A stretch of 64,000 nucleotides of DNA from DASRDS01 sp035570055 (GCA_035570055.1 DATMLM010000026.1:27936-91935), one strand, 5' to 3'; positions 26,763-36,269 are shown, numbered from the stretch's first letter. The notes: generated from the sequence alone by a model not told the origin. Translations and numbers: made by a program.

Positions 26763-28039
26763 TCCTATTTCTTGCAGTCGCTTCGCTCCTGCACACGGCC
26801 GCTGACTCGACGACCTCGCGATTTGTAGCGTCGGGTATACCCGTGATCCTGAGGCGGTCGACTTCGGCGGGTATTGCGACGGCCGATGTGTACCTGCTCG
26901 GGGGAACTCGGGAGGAGACCGACGAGACCGCGGGGATCGAGCCGTTCCTTCTCGATGTCTCCGAGCGCGGCACCAAGCATTTTCCGCGGACCGTCATGCG
27001 CCACGTCATGGCGCGCTTGGGGACGTCCATTGTGGTCGACCCGACGTTCGATTGGACATCGATCGGAGTCCGGGCGACGCCGGAGACGTTCGACTCGACG
27101 TTCGTCGTGCTCGCGGATCGCCTCATGTATCCGACGATCGAGGCGGCGGACATCGACATGGTGCGGCAGGAGTATCTCTCGACCGTGAAGCAGCGGCGAG
27201 ATAGCCCCGACGATCTCGTCGAGTACTTGGCTGATAGTGCCGCGTACGCTGGGCACCCGTACGCTCGGGCGATCGGCGGAAGCGAGAAGTCGATCACGTC
27301 GCTCAACAAGCGGCAATTAACGCAGTTTCAGGCGACGCAGATGGTCAGGTCGCGGATGCTGATCGTCGTGGTCGGCGATGTGGAACGTTCCCGAGTGGAG
27401 CGCCTGATCGCGCGAACCCTCGCGAACTTGCCAATGGGCACGTACAAGTGGACGCTGCCCAATCTGCCGATGCCGCACCCGGCGTCATTGGTCACGGTCG
27501 TCCGTGATCTGCCGACGAACTACATCCTCGGGTACTACGAAGGTCCGCCAGCCACGAGCCCCGATTACCAAGCGCTCCGGGTCGCGACGGCGGTTCTTTC
27601 AGGCCGGCTGTTCTCCGAGGTTCGCGATCAGCGCAATCTCTCGTACGCGGTCAACGCGCCATTCGTCGAGCGGGCATTGGCTGGTGGCGGGCTGTATGTC
27701 ACCACTGGTTCGCCAGACACGGTGCTCGCGATCATGCGAACCGAGGTGTCGCATCTGAGCCATGCCCTGGTTGATCCCGATGCGCTGCAACGCCTCGTGC
27801 AGCAGTTCATCACCGAGTATTTCCTGGACAACGAGACCAACGCGGATCAGGCGAACTTCCTAGCCCGGGCAGAGTTGTACCGCGGGGATTACAGAGCGGG
27901 AGAGAGATTCGTTTCCGAGTTGAGAAAAGTCACACCGCAGGACGTACGGCGCGTGACGCAGAAGTACATGCACGACATCGCGTTCGCCTACGTCGGCGAT
28001 ACGACGCGACTCTCGCGGACGGCCGTGACGGGATTCTGA
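26759..28039 (+). CDS. M16 family protein, inactive partner subunit
   Basis: A 426-residue homologue of the upstream protease, starting at ATG 26759 within its stop. It has the M16 fold blocks (GTREETDETAGIEPFLLDVSE, RNLSYAVNAPF, DPDALQRLVQQF) but no HxxEH: the equivalent region reads PFLLDVSERGTKHF. It is thus the non-catalytic half of a heterodimeric periplasmic protease. A short hydrophobic start (MILFLAVASLLHTA) may be a signal peptide. The last 52 bases overlap the convergent methyltransferase gene. Confidence 0.9.
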   Translation: MILFLAVASLLHTAADSTTSRFVASGIPVILRRSTSAGIATADVYLLGGTREETDETAGIEPFLLDVSERGTKHFPRTVMRHVMARLGTSIVVDPTFDWTSIGVRATPETFDSTFVVLADRLMYPTIEAADIDMVRQEYLSTVKQRRDSPDDLVEYLADSAAYAGHPYARAIGGSEKSITSLNKRQLTQFQATQMVRSRMLIVVVGDVERSRVERLIARTLANLPMGTYKWTLPNLPMPHPASLVTVVRDLPTNYILGYYEGPPATSPDYQALRVATAVLSGRLFSEVRDQRNLSYAVNAPFVERALAGGGLYVTTGSPDTVLAIMRTEVSHLSHALVDPDALQRLVQQFITEYFLDNETNADQANFLARAELYRGDYRAGERFVSELRKVTPQDVRRVTQKYMHDIAFAYVGDTTRLSRTAVTGF

Positions 28040-28875
28040 AGGAGGACAGTCCCGGTCCGCCACTTGGACTTTTCCTGCGGCTTTCGCAGTTCCAGGGCGA
28101 GGAGCGGGCGAAAGAGCCACGCCAAGGGCATCTCGCGGTGCAAGCGGCGTGCTTCTTTCATGGTCAGCCGAAACTCGGACAGCCACCAGCCGAGCGACGT
28201 GAAGAACTGCGTGCCTTCGCGCGGCGCGAACTGCATGAGGGTCCCGCCGCCCATCGACTTCTGCCAGCTCTTCTGCGCGTACTCGATGACGCCGACCGAG
28301 GCCAGGTCGAAGAGCCACCACTCGAACGTCCGCTCGGAGCGGAGATCGATCGCGAGCGCCCGGACGTCTCCTGGAGCCAAGTAGACGAGCAGTCCCTCGG
28401 ACACGACCATCACGTGCCGGCCTTCGTTGTTGATCTTGTCGAACAACGCCCGGCGCGCGGGGATGTCGACCAGGTCGAGCGCCACCGACTCCAGTTTGCA
28501 GGACGGGCGCTCGTTGGCCATCATCTCCTGCTTGTAGGCCAGGATCTCCGGCAGATCGACGTCGATCCAGCGGAGCGTCGGCGGCAGCGCCAGGCGATAC
28601 GGCCGCACGTCGAGCCCGGCCGCGAGATTGAGAATGGTGTCGACGCCGTCGCGCGAGATCGCCCGAAGGATCAGCTCGTCGAAGACCGCCGTGCGCACGA
28701 TCATCGGCCAGGCGGTGGCCTTGCCCCGTGGCATCTGCTCGAGGATCTCGGCCCCGCGGTCGCCGGCGAGGCGGCGGGCGAACGGATCCCGGAATAAAGC
28801 GTCCGGGCGATCGGTCTCCATTGCCCGGTACATCGCCACCCAGCGCGCCGTGTCGGAAACATTACGCACCAGCAT
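27988..28875 (-). CDS. class I SAM-dependent methyltransferase, LCMT/PPM-like
   Basis: A 295-residue methyltransferase resembling the leucine carboxyl methyltransferase group (O-methyltransferases such as PPM1 relatives). SDTARWVAMYRAMETDRPDA is the family N-terminal block. ILNLAAGLDVRPYRL is the SAM-binding loop, WIDVDLPEILAYKQ the acidic loop and VVSEGLLVYLAPGDV motif IV. Bacterial members methylate small molecules, often unknown. ATG 28875 begins at the conserved block; a 23-residue upstream extension was rejected because it has no homology-like content. It is divergent from the membrane gene at 28924. Confidence 0.87.
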   Translation of the reverse strand: MLVRNVSDTARWVAMYRAMETDRPDALFRDPFARRLAGDRGAEILEQMPRGKATAWPMIVRTAVFDELILRAISRDGVDTILNLAAGLDVRPYRLALPPTLRWIDVDLPEILAYKQEMMANERPSCKLESVALDLVDIPARRALFDKINNEGRHVMVVSEGLLVYLAPGDVRALAIDLRSERTFEWWLFDLASVGVIEYAQKSWQKSMGGGTLMQFAPREGTQFFTSLGWWLSEFRLTMKEARRLHREMPLAWLFRPLLALELRKPQEKSKWRTGTVLLQNPVTAVRESRVVSPT

Positions 28876-28923
28876 GCGTATGAGTCTGGCGGACCAAGGC
28901 CAACTCGCGCAACGTTTGAACGC

Positions 28924-30126
28924 ATGACCACGCATGTAACCCAAGGCACCGTACTGCCCGGAGCATCGGCGAGCCTCGAAGCGGCGAGGCCGGCTATCTC
29001 CGATCTGACCATTACGTTGGCCGCCGTCATGCTGTCATCGGCCTTCATAGTTACAGGTCTGATCTGGGACATCTCGTGGCACCGGACGGTCGGCCGGGAC
29101 ACGTTCTGGACCCTGCCCCATCTGGAGGAGCAGCTCGGCGCGTCACTCACCGGGCTGACCTGCGGTTGGCTGGTCCTCAAGACGACATTCTTTGGGACGC
29201 CCTCCGAACGCGCGTCGAGCGTGAAGTTCTGGGGGTTCAGCGGGCCACTGGGCGCCTGGGTGTGCATCTGGGGCACGCTCCTCATGATCGCCTCGGCCCC
29301 ATTCGACGACTGGTGGCATAACGCCTACGGGCTCGATGTCCAGATCGTGAGCCCGCCCCACATGGTGCTCCTGTGGGGCATGGTCGCGATTCAGGCGGGC
29401 GCCATTCTCATGGCTGTGGCCGCGCAGAATCGGGCGACCGGGGCCGAGGCGAGGCCGTATGCGCTGGTGTATGCGGCATCGGGTGGGCTCATCGTGACGA
29501 TGGCCGCGACGGCGATCATGGAGTATGCGTCCGCGCCGAACCACATGCACTCGGCGATGTTCTACGAGGTCACGGGCGCAGTCCTGCCGGTGTTCCTCGT
29601 TGCGTTCGGGCGCGCCGGAAAGCTTCGGTGGCCGGCGACCACGACCGCCGCGATCTACATGGTGCTGGTGCTCGTCATGATGTGGACGCTCGAGGCAGTT
29701 CCGGCGACGCCCAAGCTCGCACCCATCTACAATCCCGTGACCCACATGGTGCCGCCGTTCTTTCCACTGATTCTGGTGGTGCCGGCGATCGCTATCGATC
29801 TCTTGCTGCGCCGGTACCGGTCGGCGAACGATTGGCTGCTGGCGATCGCGCTCGGTGTCGCGTTCGTCGCGCTCATGCTCGTCGTGCACTGGTTCTGGTC
29901 GGAGTTCCTGCTGTCGCCGGCCGCCCGGAATCCCGTGTTCGCCGTTGACCAGTGGGACTATACCTCCCGGCTCGGCCCATGGCGGTACGAGTACTGGGAG
30001 TCGCACCGTCGGGGCGCTCCCTCGGGCGACATCTTGCGCGGCCTGGGATACGCGACCGTGTTCGCTATCATCTCGGCCCGCGTAGGGCTGTGGTGGGGCG
30101 AAGGGATGGCGCGGCTCCGGCGATGA
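28924..30126 (+). CDS. multi-pass membrane protein of unknown function
   Basis: A 400-residue protein with about nine hydrophobic segments (for example near 25-50, 65-85, 110-130, 145-165, 180-200, 225-245, 275-295 and 305-330). Histidines occur at the membrane edges (SWHRTV, DDWWHNAYG, PNHMHSAMF, VHWFW), and aromatic residues are abundant. I recognise no family. Its stop overlaps the next gene (ATGA), whose product has His/Met-rich extracytoplasmic loops. A metal- or redox-related membrane pair is possible, as inference only. Confidence 0.8.
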   Translation: MTTHVTQGTVLPGASASLEAARPAISDLTITLAAVMLSSAFIVTGLIWDISWHRTVGRDTFWTLPHLEEQLGASLTGLTCGWLVLKTTFFGTPSERASSVKFWGFSGPLGAWVCIWGTLLMIASAPFDDWWHNAYGLDVQIVSPPHMVLLWGMVAIQAGAILMAVAAQNRATGAEARPYALVYAASGGLIVTMAATAIMEYASAPNHMHSAMFYEVTGAVLPVFLVAFGRAGKLRWPATTTAAIYMVLVLVMMWTLEAVPATPKLAPIYNPVTHMVPPFFPLILVVPAIAIDLLLRRYRSANDWLLAIALGVAFVALMLVVHWFWSEFLLSPAARNPVFAVDQWDYTSRLGPWRYEYWESHRRGAPSGDILRGLGYATVFAIISARVGLWWGEGMARLRR

Positions 30127-31499
30127 TTAGACGGGCCATAGGCCTGGCGCTGGCGGTAATCGTATGCTCGGCACACGTCGGTAGCCCGGACGTCTACTAC
30201 GAGGGGAACGCGGGGCCGTACCCTGTCCTCGTCATCGTACGCCTTCCCGGCGTCGTGCCAGGCGTAGCCGAAGTCACCGTGCACGTCACTGGGGCCGCGC
30301 CGGATCGAGTGACGCTCTTCGTCAATCGCTACGACGCCACGACCGCTGCGCCGCCGCCGGAAGACGCTGCGCGTTCCGTCGGGGACTCGGCGACGTTCGT
30401 CGGGAAGCTGTGGGTGATGGCCGGCGGGTCCAACAGCGTCACGGTGGGCGTGCACGGTAGCAAGGGCACCGGCACTGCCGTCGTTCCGGTTGTCGCCGTC
30501 GCCACGCGCCGCTTGCCGCTGTACCGGTGGCTCGGCGTCATCCTCGGCGCCATCGGCATCTTCCTCTTCGTCGGCGCGGTATCGATTGGCGGCGCCGCTG
30601 TGCGAGAGGCGACGCTGGAGCCGGGCCAGGTGCCCGACGCGGCGCACCGGCGCCACGCGCGGCTCGCGATGGCGGGCACCGGTGTCTTCGTTGCCGTCAT
30701 GCTGTTTGGCGGGTGGACGTGGTGGAACGCTACCGACGCCGAGTTCAAGCAGCGGATGTATCGGCCGTTCACGGTGCGCGCATCCGAGGCGCAGCCCGGT
30801 CAGCTCACGTTCGCGATCACCGATAGCGCGTGGCTCGAGCGGCACGATTCCTCGTACGTCAATCAGCGACAGCGAACCCAGTGGTCGGCGCTCATTCCCG
30901 ATCATGGGAAGCTCATGCACCTCTTCCTCGTCGCCGACTCGGGGTTCGCGTTTGCGCACCTGCATCCGGCGACGACCGACACGGACACGTTTCGCGCGAC
31001 CATCCCACCGCTGCCCAAAGGTCGCTATCGGGTGTTCGCCGATATCGTGCACGGGAGTGGGTTCGACCACACGCTCGTCACCAGCATCGACCTCACCGAT
31101 CCGCCTACGGCATATGTGCCCAGTGATTCGGACGATGCGTTCTCGGTAGCGGCACCTGGGTCGGTCATCCGTAAACTCGGGTCCGACACCGTAGCGGTTG
31201 GCGCACCAGCCGGCCTCCGGTTCGTGGTGTCGGGCATCCAGCCCTACATGGGCATGGCTGGCCACGCTGTAGTCGTGCGCGACGACGGGAGCGTGTTCAT
31301 TCACCTGCATCCCATGGGCACCATCTCGACCGCGGCGCAAATGGTATTGGCGAGAGGGCAGCCAATGTCTATGAGCGCGATGGGGGACACGGTGTCGTTC
31401 CCGTACGCTTTCCCCAAAGCGGGGCGCTACTATGTCTGGGTGCAGGTCAAGCGCGGCGGCCGCGTGCTCACCGCGCCGTACGTCGTCGTTGCGCAATAA
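30123..31499 (+). CDS. membrane-anchored protein with His/Met-rich YtkA-like domain
   Basis: A 458-residue protein with signal peptide (MIRRAIGLALAVIVCSA), an Ig-like region (about 25-120), two membrane segments (about 137-157 and 182-200) and a large C-terminal extracytoplasmic part. That part contains HGKLMHLFLV, FAFAHLHP, YRVFADIVHGSGFDHT, MGMAGHAVV, FIHLHPMG and QPMSMSAMGD. Such His and Met clusters resemble YtkA/copper-handling domains. Metal binding is therefore suggested but not shown. The gene is coupled to the preceding membrane protein. Its end overlaps the last his gene by 32 bases, convergently. Confidence 0.72.
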   Translation: MIRRAIGLALAVIVCSAHVGSPDVYYEGNAGPYPVLVIVRLPGVVPGVAEVTVHVTGAAPDRVTLFVNRYDATTAAPPPEDAARSVGDSATFVGKLWVMAGGSNSVTVGVHGSKGTGTAVVPVVAVATRRLPLYRWLGVILGAIGIFLFVGAVSIGGAAVREATLEPGQVPDAAHRRHARLAMAGTGVFVAVMLFGGWTWWNATDAEFKQRMYRPFTVRASEAQPGQLTFAITDSAWLERHDSSYVNQRQRTQWSALIPDHGKLMHLFLVADSGFAFAHLHPATTDTDTFRATIPPLPKGRYRVFADIVHGSGFDHTLVTSIDLTDPPTAYVPSDSDDAFSVAAPGSVIRKLGSDTVAVGAPAGLRFVVSGIQPYMGMAGHAVVVRDDGSVFIHLHPMGTISTAAQMVLARGQPMSMSAMGDTVSFPYAFPKAGRYYVWVQVKRGGRVLTAPYVVVAQ

Positions 31500-32025
31500 C
31501 TCGGCGCACGTCGTCGAGTCCCACGCCCAGCGCGCGCAGCGCAACAAGCGAGTGATAGAGCAGATCGGCGGCCTCCTCGACGGCGCGCTCGGCGTCGTTG
31601 TCCGCGCAGGCAACCGCTAGCTCGGCGGCTTCCTCGCCGAGCTTCTTGAGTCGCAAGTTGCGGTCGGCGAGTAGTCGTCGTGTGTAGCTCGCCTCCGAGC
31701 CTTCAGTGGCGCGATTCGCGATCGTCGCATCGAGCTGAGAGAAAGCGTCATGCGGCGGCGCGTCGAAGCACGAGACGGCGCCGGTGTGACACGCGGGACC
31801 GAGTGGATCGACGAGAGCGAGAAGAGCGTCGCCGTCGCAGTCGGGCGTGAGCGACACGAGACGCTGGCGGTTGCCGCTCGTCGCACCCTTGTGCCACATC
31901 CCGCGTGTGCGAGAGGTGTAGTGCATCTCGCCGGTGGCCTTGGTAAGCTCAATGGCCTCGGGTTCGGCGCCGGCGACCATAAGTACACGCCCGGTCGCAG
32001 CGTCCTGGGTGACTATCGTGATCAT
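31468..32025 (-). CDS. hisIE: bifunctional phosphoribosyl-AMP cyclohydrolase / PR-ATP pyrophosphatase
   Basis: A 185-residue fusion for steps 2 and 3 of histidine synthesis. The HisI domain (1-95) has GEMHYTSRTRGMWHKGATSG, the acidic cluster DCDGDALL and GPACHTGAVSCF, which hold the zinc and magnesium ligands. The HisE domain (about 100-185) has KKLGEEAAELAVA and AVEEAADLLYHSLV. ATG 32025 overlaps the hisN stop by four bases. It is the last gene of the operon; no terminator is visible before the convergent gene. Confidence 0.95.
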   Translation of the reverse strand: MITIVTQDAATGRVLMVAGAEPEAIELTKATGEMHYTSRTRGMWHKGATSGNRQRLVSLTPDCDGDALLALVDPLGPACHTGAVSCFDAPPHDAFSQLDATIANRATEGSEASYTRRLLADRNLRLKKLGEEAAELAVACADNDAERAVEEAADLLYHSLVALRALGVGLDDVRRVIAQRRRTAR

Positions 32026-32792
32026 CGGTCGAAGAGCGCCGCACGCGCGGCGGGCGCGATCGCCATATTCGTCGCGATACCCTCGCCGCCGTTGATCGTG
32101 GCTTCGCCTTTCCACGTCGTGAACAAGCCGCCGGCCTCGGTGATGATGGCGTAGGGTGCGGCGGCGTCCCAGATGGCGAACGCCTCGTCGACCATGATCT
32201 CCGCGCGTCCGGTCGCGACCATGACATAGCCGAATCCGTCTCCCCACGTTCGCGCGACCTTTGCGGCATCGGCGAGCGCATCCCAACGCGCGCGGCGGTC
32301 GGGGCGTTTGTGGAACCGATCGTCGCTCGTCAACACAGTCGCATTGGCAATAGTGTCGATCTTCGAGACCGAGCACCGCGAGCCGTTCCACCAGGCGCCT
32401 TCGCCGACCGCGGCACCAACCATCTCGCCCGCGGCGGCACAGTTGACGGCGCCGGCCAAAACGGTGTCGCCTTCGACGAGCGCGACGAGCGTCGCCCACA
32501 ACGGGACGCCGCGAACGAAGGATTTCGTGCCATCGATCGGATCGATGAGCCAACGCCGCGCCGCGTCCGGGCGCTCGACGCCGAATTCTTCGCCGACGAT
32601 CCCGTCTTTCGGGAATCGCTGCGCGAGCCACTCGCGGGCTCTGTTCTCGGCGTTGCGGTCGGCGATGGTCACGGGGGATCCATCGTTCTTGGTTTCGACG
32701 ACGAGCTTCGGATACCCGAAGTATTCCATCGCGGTGTCGCCCACGATCTGGGCGAGCTCGATGACCGCGTGCAACAGACTCACGGACGGCAT
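32022..32792 (-). CDS. hisN: histidinol-phosphatase, inositol monophosphatase family
   Basis: A 256-residue metal-dependent phosphatase. Motifs are GEEFGVERP, DPIDGTKSFVRGVPLW and WDAAAPYAIITEAGG, the three metal and phosphate blocks of the IMPase fold. Its place inside a complete his operon identifies it as the histidinol-phosphatase that replaces the HAD-type or PHP-type enzyme; hisB here has only the dehydratase domain. It overlaps hisF by 13 bases and hisIE by four. Confidence 0.92.
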   Translation of the reverse strand: MPSVSLLHAVIELAQIVGDTAMEYFGYPKLVVETKNDGSPVTIADRNAENRAREWLAQRFPKDGIVGEEFGVERPDAARRWLIDPIDGTKSFVRGVPLWATLVALVEGDTVLAGAVNCAAAGEMVGAAVGEGAWWNGSRCSVSKIDTIANATVLTSDDRFHKRPDRRARWDALADAAKVARTWGDGFGYVMVATGRAEIMVDEAFAIWDAAAPYAIITEAGGLFTTWKGEATINGGEGIATNMAIAPAARAALFDR

Positions 32793-33514
32793 GGGATCCC
32801 CGCGCGGGTGACGGCGGCTTTGATCTCGCCGACCGTTGTGATGCCATCGTGCACAATCCCGGCGACGAGCGCCGCATCGGCGTCCGCCAGGACGTCGGCG
32901 ATATGTTGGGGACTGCCGGCTCCGCCAGACGCGACGACCGGTACGCTCACCGCCTCGGCGACCGCGCGCGTGAGGTCCACGTCGTAGCCCTCGCGCGAGC
33001 CATCACGCTCGATGCTGGTCAACAAGATCTCTCCTGCCCCGTGTTCGACACACGTTCGAGCCCACGCAATGGCGTCGAGCGTTGTTGGCGTGCGGCCGCC
33101 GTGCGTGTAGACGTGCCCATCTTTTGCATCGATACTCGCTACGACGCATTGTGAGCCAAATCGCTCGGCCGCATCGGTCAGTAGCGTCGGACGTGCGACG
33201 GCGGCTGAGTTGATGCTGACTTTGTCGGCGCCAGCGCGAAGTGTCCGGGCAATATCATCGACCGAGCGGATCCCGCCGCCGATGGTCAGCGGCACGAACA
33301 GCCGTTCGGCGGTTCGGCGAGCGGTGTCGAGCAGAATGGCACGTCCTTCGGCGCTGGCCGAGATGTCGAGAAACACGATCTCGTCGGCGCCCTGCGCCTC
33401 GTAGCGCTCCGCGAGCTCGGCCGGATCGCCGATATCGCGCAGCGATTCGAACCGCACGCCTTTCACGACGCGCCCGCCGTCCACGTCGAGGCATACCACA
33501 ATGCGCCGCATCAT
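32780..33514 (-). CDS. hisF: imidazole glycerol phosphate synthase, cyclase subunit
   Basis: A 244-residue TIM barrel. RRIVVCLDVDGGRVVKGVRF carries the first catalytic Asp, SIDAKDGHVYTHGG the second, and VPVVASGGAGSP is a phosphate loop. It combines with HisH to make imidazole glycerol phosphate and AICAR from PRFAR and ammonia. The start overlaps the hisB stop (ATGA); a second Met follows at once. Confidence 0.96.
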   Translation of the reverse strand: MMRRIVVCLDVDGGRVVKGVRFESLRDIGDPAELAERYEAQGADEIVFLDISASAEGRAILLDTARRTAERLFVPLTIGGGIRSVDDIARTLRAGADKVSINSAAVARPTLLTDAAERFGSQCVVASIDAKDGHVYTHGGRTPTTLDAIAWARTCVEHGAGEILLTSIERDGSREGYDVDLTRAVAEAVSVPVVASGGAGSPQHIADVLADADAALVAGIVHDGITTVGEIKAAVTRAGIPCRP

Positions 33515-34035
33515 TTCGTGCTCATGACGGCGCCGGTGTCGACGAGCGCCTCACGCAGCGCCAGCCCGAGCGCCTTGAACGCGGCCTCGACGATGTGGTG
33601 CCGGTCATGTCCCCGGAGCACGCGCACGTGCAGCGTCGTGCGCGCGTTCGTGGCGAACGATCGCATCCAGTGGTTATACAGGCCGCTCGGCAACTTGCCG
33701 CGATAAAACGGGCGGCCGCCGATGTCGAGCGCGACCTCGACGAGCGCGTCGTCCATGGGGATGGTCCGATCGCCGTACCGCGCCGCGCCCGCCGGAGCGA
33801 GCAGCGCGATCGATTGGCCGAGGGCGATCGCGACGTCCTCGATCAGATGGTGGCGGAGGTCGCCGGCGGCGGTGACGTGGAGATCCAGCGCGGCGTAGTG
33901 CGCGAACGTCGTCAGCATGTGATCCAGGAACGGCTCGCCGGTGACGATGCTGGTCTCGGGTGCTTTGGGGTCTTTCGCGGGCTCGATCCGCACTTGGATC
34001 CGCGTTTCCTTGGTTTCGCGCGTGACAATGGTCAT
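33511..34035 (-). CDS. hisB: imidazoleglycerol-phosphate dehydratase
   Basis: A 174-residue manganese enzyme for step 6 of the pathway. The two metal motifs are HHLIED in DLRHHLIEDVAIALG and HHIVEAAFK. GEPFLDHMLTTFAHYA and SGLYNHWMRSFA are further conserved blocks. It lacks the N-terminal phosphatase domain of the enterobacterial fusion, in keeping with the separate hisN. It is slightly shorter than the usual 190-200 residues. It overlaps hisA and hisF by four bases each. Confidence 0.95.
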   Translation of the reverse strand: MTIVTRETKETRIQVRIEPAKDPKAPETSIVTGEPFLDHMLTTFAHYAALDLHVTAAGDLRHHLIEDVAIALGQSIALLAPAGAARYGDRTIPMDDALVEVALDIGGRPFYRGKLPSGLYNHWMRSFATNARTTLHVRVLRGHDRHHIVEAAFKALGLALREALVDTGAVMSTK

Positions 34036-34745
34036 TCGCCGAACTCCGAGGCCGCGGCGCGTGGGTCGATGGCGCCGGTGTATAGGGCCATGCCGACGAT
34101 CGCGGCCGCTACGCCGCGATCCGCGAGTGCGCGGACATCGGCCAGGGTCGCGATCCCGCCGGCGGCGTAGACCGGGAACGCGGCTGCCTCGGCCACATCC
34201 TCCATGAGCGGCAGGTCCGCTCCACGCAGTTGGCCTTCGCGGTGCACGGCAGTCACGAGAAGTCCCGCGAGCGGCAGCGCGTTCAACTCTTCGATGGCAT
34301 CGAGCACGTCGACCGGGAGCGATCGGCTCCAGCCGCGGGTGACGACGCGCCGGTCGAAGACATCGGCGGCGACGACCAGCTCATCCGGGAACCGCGACGT
34401 CATTTCGTCGAGCCACTCGGCATCTTCCAGCGCGCGCGTGCCGACGATGACGCGCCGGGCGCCATCCGTCAGCAGCTCTTCGATCCGGTCGAACTCGCGT
34501 ACGCCGCCGCCGACCTGGATTTGGGCGTCGGACGTCGTCAGGATCTCGCGCACGAGTCCGACATTCGAGCCGCGGCCGGTGGCGGCATCGAGGTCGACCA
34601 CGTGCAGGTGGTGGAATCCGAGCTCCTCCCACCCTCTGGCCACCGCGCCCGGATCGCCGAGTCGGACGCGTTCGTCATCGTAGGAGCCACCTACGAGCTG
34701 AACACACGCGCCAGCGCGGAGGTCTACGGCTGGGATCACGATCAT
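34032..34745 (-). CDS. hisA: ProFAR isomerase (phosphoribosylformimino AICAR isomerase)
   Basis: A 237-residue TIM barrel homologous to HisF. IPAVDLRAGACVQLVGG carries the first Asp, LHVVDLDAATGRG and QVGGGVREFDRIEELL follow, and VTAVHREGQLRGADLPL carries the second catalytic region. FPVYAAGGIATLADV is the phosphate loop. The canonical start of the family is retained. Four-base overlaps join it to hisH upstream and hisB downstream. Confidence 0.95.
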   Translation of the reverse strand: MIVIPAVDLRAGACVQLVGGSYDDERVRLGDPGAVARGWEELGFHHLHVVDLDAATGRGSNVGLVREILTTSDAQIQVGGGVREFDRIEELLTDGARRVIVGTRALEDAEWLDEMTSRFPDELVVAADVFDRRVVTRGWSRSLPVDVLDAIEELNALPLAGLLVTAVHREGQLRGADLPLMEDVAEAAAFPVYAAGGIATLADVRALADRGVAAAIVGMALYTGAIDPRAAASEFGE

Positions 34746-35305
34746 AAGGCTCCTAGGAACTCGCGAATAAAGCGCACGCCTGGGGCCGAGCTCTTCTCGG
34801 GATGGAATTGTACACCCACGACGTTACGCCATCGGACGGCCGAGGGGAACCGGTCGCCGTCTTCGACCGTCCAGGCGGTCACAACACTCTCGTCCGCCGG
34901 GCGGCAGGCGTAACTATGGGCGAAGTACGCCACACCGAAGCCGCTCACGGCATTCCAGCCCATGTGAGGAACGCGCGCGGAGCGAAGTCGAGTGACCGGT
35001 CCGGCGATGACGCCGAGTCCGGGGACGCCAGGATTCTCGTCGCTCGCGTCGAACAGCAGCTGCATGCCGAGACAGATGCCGAGGCACGGCAAGCCAGCGC
35101 TGAGCGCTGAGCTGAGGGCTGTGCGGGCAGGCGCGAGCCGCGAAGCGGCCGTGCCGAATGCGCCGACGCCGGGCAGCACGATGCAGTCTGCCGAGAGCAG
35201 CGCGAAGGGGTCGGTCTCGATCGACACCTCCACGCCCGGCACGGCGAGCGCCTTGCCGAGAGAGTGCAGATTGCCTGCACCGTAATCAAAGACGGCCAAT
35301 CGCAT
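34742..35305 (-). CDS. hisH: imidazole glycerol phosphate synthase, glutamine amidotransferase subunit
   Basis: A 187-residue class I glutaminase. The nucleophile Cys lies in GICLGMQLLFD, and the His-Glu pair in VGVQFHPEKSS. DYGAGNLHSLGKAL and VLPGVGAFGTA are typical. It is somewhat shorter than usual (about 200). It supplies ammonia to HisF. It overlaps hisC by 20 bases, the longest overlap in the operon. Confidence 0.95.
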   Translation of the reverse strand: MRLAVFDYGAGNLHSLGKALAVPGVEVSIETDPFALLSADCIVLPGVGAFGTAASRLAPARTALSSALSAGLPCLGICLGMQLLFDASDENPGVPGLGVIAGPVTRLRSARVPHMGWNAVSGFGVAYFAHSYACRPADESVVTAWTVEDGDRFPSAVRWRNVVGVQFHPEKSSAPGVRFIREFLGAL

Positions 35306-36269
35306 CGATGCACGCTTGCATGAGATCCCACGGTCCGATGGTCACCCGGTACCCGTCGTCAAACGCCCGCACCGCGATGCCGCCCTCGCGCAGCCGCCGC
35401 GCGATCTCCGCCGCATTCGATGCCGGCACGAACACAAAATTCGCGTCGCTCTCGAGCCCGGCGATCTCACCCCGAAACCGCTCGCGATATTCTCGAACGA
35501 GTGCGATACGCTCGGCGACCCACTGCCGATCGTCAGTCAACGCCGCGATGGCTGCGCATTCCGCGACGCGGTTGACTTTATAAGGGCCGCGCGATTTCTC
35601 GATCTCGGCGATGACCGATGGAGCGCCCACCGCATACCCCACGCGAAGCCCGGCGAGTCCGAATGCCTTCGATAGCGTTCGCGTGATCACCAGGCGATCA
35701 GACCGCGCCAGAAGGTCGACATCCGACCGGTCCGCGAACTCGGCGTAGGCCTCGTCGATAACAACGTATCCCGGCGACTCCGACACGATAGCCTCGACCG
35801 CGCCCCGCGATAGCGACCGACCGTTCGGATTGTTTGGCGAGCAGAGATACGTGACACGCGCGTGTGTTGCGAGCATCGCCGCCGGATCGATGTCCCAATG
35901 AGTGAGTGAGACCGGCACCGGAACGAGCGCGTTCATGCGCGCGAACGTGGCCGCCATTGGAAACGTCGGCTCGGCGTGCGCCACCCGTTCGCCCGGCTCG
36001 GCCAGCGCGCGGAACGCCGAGTCGAGCACGTCGTCCGAGCCGCAACCGGTGACGATCATGTCGGGCGTGACGCCCAGGTACTCCGCGATCGCGGATTTCA
36101 GCTCGCGTGCGTAGACACCAGGGTAGCGTGTCGCGATCCCAGCGGCAGCCGACGCAGCGGCTGATGCCGCAGGCGGCATGCCCCACAAGTTCGTGTTGTC
36201 GCTGAGATCGATCGCGCACGGCGGCCGATCGCCCGCATACAGGGCGACGTCACGGTAGGCTTGCCTCAT
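35286..36269 (-). CDS. hisC: histidinol-phosphate aminotransferase
   Basis: A 327-residue PLP enzyme of fold type I. The Schiff-base Lys is in RTLSKAFGLAGLRVGY. YLCSPNNPNGRSL, YVVIDEAYAEF and DGYRVTIG are further conserved blocks, the last bearing the substrate Arg. ATG 36269 is preferred over ATG 36281: it has GGGAGA four bases upstream and gives an ATGA overlap with hisD. The protein is a little shorter than typical (350-370). Confidence 0.94.
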   Translation of the reverse strand: MRQAYRDVALYAGDRPPCAIDLSDNTNLWGMPPAASAAASAAAGIATRYPGVYARELKSAIAEYLGVTPDMIVTGCGSDDVLDSAFRALAEPGERVAHAEPTFPMAATFARMNALVPVPVSLTHWDIDPAAMLATHARVTYLCSPNNPNGRSLSRGAVEAIVSESPGYVVIDEAYAEFADRSDVDLLARSDRLVITRTLSKAFGLAGLRVGYAVGAPSVIAEIEKSRGPYKVNRVAECAAIAALTDDRQWVAERIALVREYRERFRGEIAGLESDANFVFVPASNAAEIARRLREGGIAVRAFDDGYRVTIGPWDLMQACIDAIGRL

